A stretch of DNA of 57,140 nucleotides, from the NCBI GenBank assembly GCA_014762755.1, contig JABURI010000166.1:1-57140 (forward strand). Reading direction: 5' to 3'. Below, one piece after another: positions 34,401 to 40,762 of this stretch. The notes beneath the pieces are model-generated. The model did not search any database. It saw nothing but the letters and a program-made list of their open reading frames with translations, and was not told the DNA's origin. Source of the stretch: Marinobacter sp. (GTDB lineage: Bacteria; Pseudomonadota; Gammaproteobacteria; Pseudomonadales; Oleiphilaceae). The position numbers and the translations under genes were made by a program. The first letter of the stretch is position 1, and each line of letters starts with the position of its first letter.

Positions 34401-35919
34401 GCGTGGTCCCGCTGGTGGGAGACACAGAGAGCCAGGGCATATTGGTACTCACAGTAAAACCCTGACTCTCATTGGCGCTGTGACTAACGCTCAGGGTCTG
34501 GCTGGAGATTGGAGAGTCAGGCTGACCGTTGAATACCAGCGAGGTAGGGGTGGTCAGAATGCCCTGAGATCCCGAGGTAACCGTCAGCGTATAGGTGAGC
34601 TCTCCTGCCGTGTACCCCGAGGCACTGGCTGTGAGCTTCCCGCTGTAGGTGCCTGCGGCGAGCCCGGCTGGATCCGCAGTAACAGTGATCGTTGCCGGAG
34701 TTGTAGCGGAATCGCCGGTGGCAGCCAGCCAGCCAACACTCGATGAAATTGAGAAGCTGGCGGAGGAGCTATCGGTCGCGGTCAGACTGACATTTGTCGT
34801 AATGGGGTCCGGGTTATCTACGTGTCGGGATCCGGAAAGACTGGCATTGCTGAAGGAAAGCGCTGCTATGTCGTTGGCGACAGTGAAAAACTCAGTGACC
34901 TCGTGAAGGCTGCCGTCGCTTTCCTTCACTACCACAGTGACCGTATGGCTACCTTCGTTCAGTATTGAGGTGTCATAAGGATAAGCTGTGTCGTCCGGTG
35001 CTGTGCCCGCCATGTCATAGGGAGGTTTATTTTCAGTCTGGTTGGGGGAGCCCGATTTCTGAGGGTTATCGATGTAAAACCTTACCTGAGACATGCCACT
35101 TTGCTGGGGCACGAAGACATAGATATCCCCGGCGACTGTCGAACCGTTAAGTCCGGTCGCACCGGAGCGGTCAGGCGAGGTGCTGATCATCAGCGAATAA
35201 GCACTGTTTGAGGGTTGTACCACCGTCAGGTCAACCGTCAGGTAGGCAGTAGCAATGCCGGTACCGGTAGCCTCTACCGTCGCTGTATATTGGCCGGCGC
35301 TTAATCCGTCCGGGTTTGCGGTGATGGTAAGGGTTTCGGGTACAGTGCCGGTTGTAGGTTGCACTGTCAGCCAGCCCGCATTATCGGAGATATTGAAGGT
35401 CTCACCACCTGCCGTTGATGAGGATAGACTCACCTGTTTGGTCTGTGCGCCACTCACGGCCTCCAGGGTAAAATCCAGATTCGTTTGGCTGAAAGAGAAG
35501 GCCGGGGCCGAGTTATTAACTGTAAAAGTTGCTGACAGTAATTCGCTGGTGCCATCAGTGTAAGTGGCACGCGCATAGACACTGTGTTGACCGTCTGGAA
35601 TGGAGTTGGTATCGAACGGGATCGCCGTGAGGTCGGCTGCCGTCCTGTTGAAGTCAAATGGCTGCAGCCTCTCCGTTACTCGTGGGGATGCTGGAGGCGG
35701 ATTATCCAGGTAAAAATCAACTTGCTTTATCCCGGTTTCCGGCGCTACAAAAATGTACACCAGATCATTGAGTTGGGTGCCGCTGAGCGCAAGGGGAGCA
35801 GTCCGCTCCGGGGATGTGCTCACCAACAAATTCGGTGCTGCCTGAACGGCGAATGTAGCTAGAAAAAAACACGCTGCCAGAATGAAACGCAGGGTATAAC
35901 GACGCCGGAAATCACGCAT
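31438..35919 (-). CDS. Giant secreted Ig/BACON, lectin-like, sugar-dehydrogenase-like, Kelch protein
   Basis: A 1493-residue exported protein. The start is ATG 35919 (GGGAGG upstream), which gives a signal peptide (residues 1-27, ending VQAA). Two similar units of about 200 residues follow, each an Ig-like domain ('STSPERTAPLALSG', 'STSPDRSGATGLNG') plus a BACON-like domain ('NAGWLTVQPTTGTVPETLTI', 'VGWLAATGDSATTPATITV'). A third BACON-like domain, a concanavalin/DUF1349-like domain (about 550-800), a glucose/sorbosone-dehydrogenase-type propeller ('FPTSMVWGPDDRLYVTELFG', 'GLRNSYDFVFHSNGKMYATDNG') and a Kelch propeller (about 1200-1493) complete it. There is no PEP-CTERM tail. It probably binds extracellular carbohydrate; enzymatic activity is unproven. 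Confidence 0.85.
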   Translation of the reverse strand: MRDFRRRYTLRFILAACFFLATFAVQAAPNLLVSTSPERTAPLALSGTQLNDLVYIFVAPETGIKQVDFYLDNPPPASPRVTERLQPFDFNRTAADLTAIPFDTNSIPDGQHSVYARATYTDGTSELLSATFTVNNSAPAFSFSQTNLDFTLEAVSGAQTKQVSLSSSTAGGETFNISDNAGWLTVQPTTGTVPETLTITANPDGLSAGQYTATVEATGTGIATAYLTVDLTVVQPSNSAYSLMISTSPDRSGATGLNGSTVAGDIYVFVPQQSGMSQVRFYIDNPQKSGSPNQTENKPPYDMAGTAPDDTAYPYDTSILNEGSHTVTVVVKESDGSLHEVTEFFTVANDIAALSFSNASLSGSRHVDNPDPITTNVSLTATDSSSASFSISSSVGWLAATGDSATTPATITVTADPAGLAAGTYSGKLTASASGYTAGELTYTLTVTSGSQGILTTPTSLVFNGQPDSPISSQTLSVSHSANESQGFTVSTNMPWLSVSPTSGTTPENLSVQVDSSGLTTGSFDATITLTPSSGSAINVPVTMILSSNDKCAPVPCSDVRIDLPYQLTFTEGQGYYPDSNGWGTGFTWLDEPASGSGYIPGNLEMSFFEGVLKYTTTSGISFRNINSQDNALGVGFAAPNQITQISTEILNVPAGSGNYEQAGLWFGNNQDNYVKLVVISTPQGLKIHYLLELAGSIATEKNITVSALAGADVTLSMIVNPYNRTVDLTYKVEGGTTKQAGTVSPPDEFFSFDAAGIDPEIGTRSFTGIFATHRNGSNPITYLFDEFTMEAGGGPLSPESAVEFLRKDYNIDFPTSMVWGPDDRLYVTELFGTIRALTFDADMNVVDDQVIESLINSVGPRLTLGITVSPDATAGNMDLWVAHSSPSIDNGEVNSGMVTRLSGTNFANVEHRITGLPRAIANHSINSIHFGDDNRLYIAVGGNTGAGAPNSSASEFGDRAEQPLSAAIVVADVFAASFDGTCANTTNMYGPPPCDVVPYATGLRNSYDFVFHSNGKMYATDNGLGVTGTYPPKPEPVCTGLANTASYLNGGHNPGAQPDLLLLIQEGKYYGHPNPYRDECVFKDGSYQNVAPLPNYEPAIFDLGDHKSSNAIIEYSGAQGCVGDYLNGQLLITNYSIGDDIFRVRLNETGDGVIEGEPLVTGFNDPLPMTSSPNGTIFVGQFGGGKLTSLSPVSLGCWLTLAPSPISILDASGASINDRMYMVGGKNASGHLTTLFIYDANSDSWSQGANLPGPGVENPAVVAHNGLIYVFGGSTAPFSGAVSNAAVYNPASNSWQTLPSMPTARGGATAQSVNGLIFVIGGMDNNGASLATVEVFNPGTGTWQSRTGLQTRRDNPGSAVLNGELYVFGGRVRNADGSAPEPALSSVEKYGTSTNTWQYMTPMPTGRRAMSVGTANGKVQVMGGEANPNSISGVFEQNEEYDPATNSWRSLTKVPTPKHGPATATIDNKVHIVGGGVQTGNSYTSSHEVLQF

Positions 35920-35972
35920 GCCTGGTGCCTCCCTCAAGACTTTTTGTAATTCCTTTTTCCCCCTGGAGAGTG

Positions 35973-35989
35973 AGCATCTTTCTTGCCAG
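35973..35989 (-). promoter_or_regulatory. Sigma-54-like promoter of the giant secreted-protein gene
   Basis: Read on the minus strand, CTGGCAAG-AAAG-ATGCT matches YTGGCACG-N4-TTGCW with two mismatches, and GG and GC are exactly 10 bases apart. The GC-to-ATG distance (54 bases) is close to that of the PEP-CTERM gene (50). This suggests PrsR/RpoN control of a non-PEP-CTERM surface protein. No obvious copy of the upstream element at 3935 was seen. Confidence 0.6.
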
Positions 35990-36106
35990 TCAAGCACTTC
36001 AGGCCTTAATACAATGTGATATGCTCAACCGTAATCTGCGTGCAGCCGCAGCTTGTAAGGTTTATTGACAGGCCTTGTCAGCGGTTTACTCAAGGACGAC
36101 GCAAAC

Positions 36107-37057
36107 ATGAATGTTTTTTTGACCAGAGCCTGGCAGGATGCCTGGTGGAAGCACTGGGGATCGACCCCGGGTTTCGAGCTTGTGAGTGAAGGCAGGGGGT
36201 GCTCGGGGCTTTACCTTGACCGCTACAAGTACAAGGGTGTTTTGCCCGTAACCTGCCTGCAGTTCGTCGGCACGAACTATCGCCGGCTCTCCACGCCCCG
36301 CACTGAGTACAACTGCCTTCCCCCTGCTACTCCCGATGCATTATTTTCTGCGGATTGGAGTGAGGCGGTGCTCTCTGACATGCCGGAGGACCTGCCAGCG
36401 GTCCGTGCTCTTTTAGATTTGGCTGAAGAGCGCCAGTGCCTGGTTCGGCGAGTTGGCGGAGATGTTGCCTACTCCATTGAGACGAATGGCCTTTTCAGCG
36501 ACTACCTGGCGAGGCTGGGGAGTGGTACACGTTTAAGACTGTACAACCGGCGTTCGGTCCTGGAGCAGGTTGGCAGTGTGGCCATCGGGAACTGGTGGCC
36601 AGACAAACTGGTCTCATTTTTTGAATTGTTGAATGGTTTCCATCGTGAGCGCTGGGGGCAGCCTTGTTTCAACGCGACGAGCCTGTCATTTCATCAGGAA
36701 TTTCTGAGGAATATTGTTCACGAGGGCGGCAGGCCGGAACTATCGGTGCTTTGCATTTCGGGCAGGCCGGTTTCTGTACTCTACAATGTTCTGTACAGAA
36801 ATGTGGCTTATAACCTGCAGGCCGGGTTTGTGGAGAATTACCACAAAAAGCTGGCTCTGGGTACGCTGCACCTCGGTTACGGTATCGAGGCCGCATTCGA
36901 GAATAGTGAAGTTGAGGCTTTCGACCTGTTGGCGGGCGGGGGAAAAAATGAAGCCTATAAGGCCAAACTTGCAACCGATCGAACACCCCTGGTATCGCTG
37001 ATGCTGGTGCGCAGCCGGCTTTTCAAACTGCTATACCGCATCAAGGACTCGAGGTAG
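36107..37057 (+). CDS. FemAB-like protein of the XrtA system (GNAT superfamily)
   Basis: A 316-residue protein of the FemAB/BioF2-like acyltransferase group associated with exosortase A. Visible features are 'MNVFLTRAWQDAWWKHWG', 'FFELLNGFHRERWGQPCFN', 'LSVLCISGRPVSVLYNVLYRNVAYNLQAGF' (GNAT-like core) and 'LHLGYGIEAAFENSEVEAFDLLAGGGKNEAYK'. The relatives add amino acids to wall or lipid acceptors; here an acceptor linked to PEP-CTERM attachment or EPS decoration is inferred. I prefer ATG 36107; a TTG at 36065 is also in frame. It precedes xrtA by 11 bases, so the pair is one operon. Confidence 0.85.
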   Translation: MNVFLTRAWQDAWWKHWGSTPGFELVSEGRGCSGLYLDRYKYKGVLPVTCLQFVGTNYRRLSTPRTEYNCLPPATPDALFSADWSEAVLSDMPEDLPAVRALLDLAEERQCLVRRVGGDVAYSIETNGLFSDYLARLGSGTRLRLYNRRSVLEQVGSVAIGNWWPDKLVSFFELLNGFHRERWGQPCFNATSLSFHQEFLRNIVHEGGRPELSVLCISGRPVSVLYNVLYRNVAYNLQAGFVENYHKKLALGTLHLGYGIEAAFENSEVEAFDLLAGGGKNEAYKAKLATDRTPLVSLMLVRSRLFKLLYRIKDSR

Positions 37058-37068
37058 AGAATCAGGAC

Positions 37069-38616
37069 ATGGATCGTTCCACACTCCAACGGCACTACCC
37101 ATGGCTCTTGCCATTCGTTCTCATGGCTGGAGTCGGGCTTGCTGTTTGGCCCGCTCTCCAGGTACTGTTCAGCCGTTGGCAGAAGTTCGATGAATCTTAC
37201 TCCCACGGCTTTCTTGTTCTGATCGTTTGCGTAGTGCTCTCTGCGCGTAAATGGCGGATTGTTCGTCCGGTCAACGGGTTTTATCCAGCGTGGTTGATTC
37301 CGCTTGCCTTGGCAGCTGCAGTCTACCTGGCTGGCAGTATTCTTTTCGTCGAGGCATTTCAGCAAATTGCCTTGGTGCCCTTGTTGCTCGGTTTATTGTT
37401 GCTGATCTGGGGCTGGCGACAGGCGTCTGCCTTCTTCCTACCCATTGGCCTGTTTATTTTCGCTATTCCGGTATGGGATTACCTATCCTGGCCCCTGCAA
37501 TTGATCACCGTTGCGGTAAACCAGCTGCTTTTGTCGGCGCTGGGCATCGATTTCACTGTTGAAGGGATATTTGTCTACTTTCCGGGTGTGGGGGCCTTTG
37601 AGATTGCTCATGGTTGTTCCGGGCTGCGCTATCTCCTGGTTGGCCTGACGATTTCCACCATTTACGCAGAGCTCAGCTATCAGCGCCTGACAGAACGGGT
37701 GATTCTCCTGTTTGCAGGGGCGTTGCTGGCCATGGTTGCCAACTGGATCCGGGTGTTTGTGATTATCTATGTTGGATATGAATCCAACATGACTTCCTCG
37801 CTGATCTGGGAGCATGACTATTTCGGCTGGTGGGTCTTTGCAGGAACACTCGTCCCGTTGTTTGTGCTGGCAAGGTATCTGGAGCACAGACAAGAGCAAA
37901 GGCCCGCAAGCTCAGCCGAAAGCGTTCTTCCCGGAAGCAGTGGGGGTATGAAAGCCTGGTTTTCACTGGTTCCGGCTTTGGCGTTTGCAACCCTTGCATG
38001 GGTGGTCGAGTCCTCAACTGCAGAAGCAGATTATAGGGGCTCTGACCGGCATGGCTTTGAACTTCTTCCGTCGGAACAATGGTTACCCCTGTTTCAGGGT
38101 TCACTTGGGGGCTGGCAGCCGGCCATTCAGCAGCCTGACCTGGAATCGACCGGGGTTTTTGTTGAGCGGGGCGAATTGCAGGTCGGACAGGCCCAGACTG
38201 AATACTATGTCGGTCTTTTCACCTATAACCAGCAACGCCCCGGTAGTGAAGTCGTCCAGTATGCGAATCGCCTTTATGATGCCGATCTCCTGATTCCCCA
38301 GGAGACTTTCACTGTTCCGGCCGGAAGTGACGCCACGTTGACCGGATTAGCACTTAAGTACAGGCAAAGCGAATCCGGGGTTTATCTTGCCTATGGCTAT
38401 TACGTGGAAAGTTTCTGGCAGGCTGATGAGCTGAGAGCGAAGCTCGCCCAGTTACCCGGGATCCTCAATAACCGTTCTGACGCATCGCTGCTCGTGATTG
38501 GCGTCCGGTGCGATGCCTGTGATGGAAAGGCCAGCCTGAAAAGGCTGGCCCCCTTGGTTCGCGAGCGGGTCGAGAACCGTCTGGACGACCGGTTCGGGGC
38601 GACCGGGACCAACTGA
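37069..38616 (+). CDS. xrtA: Exosortase A fused to EpsI domain (XrtA/EpsH-EpsI)
   Basis: A 515-residue membrane transpeptidase/protease that recognises PEP-CTERM tails. About eight membrane segments fill residues 10-280. The catalytic triad is visible: Cys183 in 'HGCSGLR', Arg228 in 'NWIRV' and His249 in 'EHDYFGWW'. After a linker and one more membrane segment (about 300-320) comes an EpsI-type (DUF3485) periplasmic domain with 'GFELLPSEQWLPLF' and 'EYYVGLFTYNQQRPGSEVVQYANRLYD'. EpsI is often separate; here it is fused. The gene sits behind femAB and away from the EPS block, convergent with the PA14 lipoprotein gene. Confidence 0.95.
   Translation: MDRSTLQRHYPWLLPFVLMAGVGLAVWPALQVLFSRWQKFDESYSHGFLVLIVCVVLSARKWRIVRPVNGFYPAWLIPLALAAAVYLAGSILFVEAFQQIALVPLLLGLLLLIWGWRQASAFFLPIGLFIFAIPVWDYLSWPLQLITVAVNQLLLSALGIDFTVEGIFVYFPGVGAFEIAHGCSGLRYLLVGLTISTIYAELSYQRLTERVILLFAGALLAMVANWIRVFVIIYVGYESNMTSSLIWEHDYFGWWVFAGTLVPLFVLARYLEHRQEQRPASSAESVLPGSSGGMKAWFSLVPALAFATLAWVVESSTAEADYRGSDRHGFELLPSEQWLPLFQGSLGGWQPAIQQPDLESTGVFVERGELQVGQAQTEYYVGLFTYNQQRPGSEVVQYANRLYDADLLIPQETFTVPAGSDATLTGLALKYRQSESGVYLAYGYYVESFWQADELRAKLAQLPGILNNRSDASLLVIGVRCDACDGKASLKRLAPLVRERVENRLDDRFGATGTN
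38529..38550 (-). terminator. Hairpin inside xrtA 3' end, possible terminator for the minus strand
   Basis: GGCCAGCC and GGCTGGCC form a perfect 8-bp stem with a 6-base loop. On the minus strand the stem is followed by TTTCC, about 90 bases beyond the stop of the PA14 lipoprotein gene. It lies inside the xrtA coding region, so its sequence is also constrained by the protein. Function as terminator is inferred. Confidence 0.4.
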
Positions 38617-38639
38617 TATAGCTACAGCGTAAGCCAGAA

Positions 38640-40643
38640 TCACTGCACCTCAGCGGAAACCGGGTCAGAGGGAGCACTGCTCAGTCCGTTGGTATCTACG
38701 ACCCGAATGGTGAAGTACCAGAGTCCTGCGGTCAGGTTACTGAACGTGTAGTTGTCCTCGCCACCACCAACGTTGACGCTCTGATCCAGATTGGTGACGT
38801 CTTGGCCATAGTTGATCACGTAGTAGTCAATCTCGGAGAGCGCGATCGAGCTTCCATCCATTCGGGTTGAAGGGGCCGTCCAGGTCAGTGTGACAGTGCC
38901 CCCGGTTTCCGATGGCGCTGGCTCACTTGTTTCGGGAGCCGTGGTCTGTGATGAATCGCCCGAAACACTGGTTAGCGTATACGGGTCGAGCCCGCTTTCG
39001 TAAGCCTCGATATTACTGATGCCGGAATCGTTGTTCACGCCGTCGGCGTCAGGAACCCAGGCGTTGAGACCGTATTGCAGCTCCCAGGTATCCGGAATGC
39101 CATCGCTATCGGAATCGACGCTGGCCATCTGGGTGATATCCGGCGAGACAACAGTGCTGACAGTATCGACGTTGGAATTGGTACTGAGGTTTCGAGCACT
39201 ATACTGAGCAACGGCTGTTCCTGTGCCCTCGTAGTACTCCATGGTGAGACGCAGCTCCTCGCCGGCGTTCAATGCCCGGTCATAGGTAAAGGTCGTCGGA
39301 GCATGAGAGGACCAATCATTGATTACGAGTTCCCCATTGGCATAGAGGCGGACACCATCATTGGTACGCACCGAGAATTCATAACTGTTGGTTCCACTTG
39401 AGTGCGGTGCTGTAAAGATACCGCTCCAGCGAACGGAGAAGTTGTCAGTGGGGCTTTCCGGAATTGGCGCGCCGTTGCCCCAGTTGAAATCGACGACTTC
39501 ATCGACCTGTACCGCGAGCAGGCGCTCAAAATTGGTGCCCGAAAAATATTGCCCTGTAAAACCGGTCACGTAGGCGATCTCCCCTGTCTCGGGGGCTGGC
39601 TCGGGTTCCGGGGAAGGTGCCGGGCTGTCATCCGCCTGGTTCAGCTCTGTTCCGGCAACGTATTCTTCCAGGTTGGTATAGCCATCACTGTCCAGGTCCC
39701 CGGCGGCGTCACCGGAATCGAGCGGGTCTAGCCCATAGGCGTACTCTACGCCATCCGGAATCCCATCGTTGTCGGAATCAGAATTTCCTTCGGCTGTGCC
39801 AATAAGGAATTCATCTGCCGCGGACAGTAAATCCTGGTCCGGGTCGCTGGTGGCGTCCGAAGCATTATTAGGATCGAGTCCATGCACAATTTCCCAGTTG
39901 TCGTATAGTCCATCCTGATCCTGGTCCAGGGGGGGGAAGGACGGATTGAATGCTAGTCCCTCAGAACCGTCGACGAATCCAACTCGATAGCCAAGATTGT
40001 AAGCTTCCTGGCTACTTTGACCTGTGTCCATTGTTGGCTGTGCCCAGCTGTGTATGTAGTCACTGCCAATTACTTGCTGCGAAATTCCCGGCCCTTCCCA
40101 GGCTACGGCGAAGTGGTCACTCCCAGAGCCTTCTTTCTGCAGAACCTCAAAATAATACCTCTGGCCAGAATCCAGAGTGACATAGCTGGATGTTTGTGAA
40201 GAGTATTTGGTGAATTGGTTGATGCTTGTCCAGCCGGGAACCAATGCAATCAGGGTAGCTTCATCAGGGGATTCGGAAACGCTGAGCCAAAATTCGGCTT
40301 TGTCATTTGCACTCAAAAAGAAACGATATTCCCCGGATGCTGGAGGGCTTATGAATCCCCTAACGTAAGATCCATAGTCCTCAGCTCGGTTCTCCGGATC
40401 CTCCAAACTCGTCAGGACCCCGACCTCGTCCGGATTATCCGGGAATTTGGGGGAGGACGTCATCGTCTCTATGTCGGTCCCCAGGAGGTTGTCATAATAC
40501 CTGACTTCAACCTGGCCGGGTTCACTGGTCTCCGGAACCGCCGCAGTAGGAGGAAGCGACTCGATATCACGGTACTGCCAGCTCTGGCAGCCCGTCACGA
40601 ACAGAATGGTGCATCCCAGCCCAAGAACCTTGCCCACAGACAT
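38640..40643 (-). CDS. PA14-domain surface lipoprotein with calcium-type repeats and FN3
   Basis: A 667-residue lipoprotein (lipobox FVTGC within the first 20 residues). Two PA14-like carbohydrate-binding domains are visible: residues about 45-200 ('VRGFISPPASGEYRFFLSANDKAEFWL') and about 365-500 ('VRWSGIFTAPHSSGTNSYEFSVRTNDGVRLY'). Thrombospondin-3-like acidic repeats ('DQDQDGLYDNWE', 'DSDNDGIPDGVEYAYGLDP', 'DSDSDGIPDTWE') and a C-terminal fibronectin III domain ('TLTWTAPSTRMDGSSIALSEIDYYVINYG') are also present. It probably binds EPS at the outer membrane in a calcium-dependent way. ATG 40643 is preferred for its spacing from AGGAAGG; an ATG two codons earlier is possible. Confidence 0.85.
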   Translation of the reverse strand: MSVGKVLGLGCTILFVTGCQSWQYRDIESLPPTAAVPETSEPGQVEVRYYDNLLGTDIETMTSSPKFPDNPDEVGVLTSLEDPENRAEDYGSYVRGFISPPASGEYRFFLSANDKAEFWLSVSESPDEATLIALVPGWTSINQFTKYSSQTSSYVTLDSGQRYYFEVLQKEGSGSDHFAVAWEGPGISQQVIGSDYIHSWAQPTMDTGQSSQEAYNLGYRVGFVDGSEGLAFNPSFPPLDQDQDGLYDNWEIVHGLDPNNASDATSDPDQDLLSAADEFLIGTAEGNSDSDNDGIPDGVEYAYGLDPLDSGDAAGDLDSDGYTNLEEYVAGTELNQADDSPAPSPEPEPAPETGEIAYVTGFTGQYFSGTNFERLLAVQVDEVVDFNWGNGAPIPESPTDNFSVRWSGIFTAPHSSGTNSYEFSVRTNDGVRLYANGELVINDWSSHAPTTFTYDRALNAGEELRLTMEYYEGTGTAVAQYSARNLSTNSNVDTVSTVVSPDITQMASVDSDSDGIPDTWELQYGLNAWVPDADGVNNDSGISNIEAYESGLDPYTLTSVSGDSSQTTAPETSEPAPSETGGTVTLTWTAPSTRMDGSSIALSEIDYYVINYGQDVTNLDQSVNVGGGEDNYTFSNLTAGLWYFTIRVVDTNGLSSAPSDPVSAEVQ

Positions 40644-40762
40644 AGTCATCCACCTTCCTGGTTAATGAATTAGTCTGTTAATTATGGTGCCCAGTGGTTC
40701 AGGTGCCAGCGCGGGCTTGGAACATTTCGCTCTTTGGGCCTGAAGCTTATAGCGCCGGCTGC

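Noticed and set aside
40686..40710. TGGCACC on the minus strand upstream of the PA14 lipoprotein gene, resembling a sigma-54 -24 element
   Set aside because: The -12 position reads CCACT, with no GC ten bases after the GG, so the invariant spacing fails.
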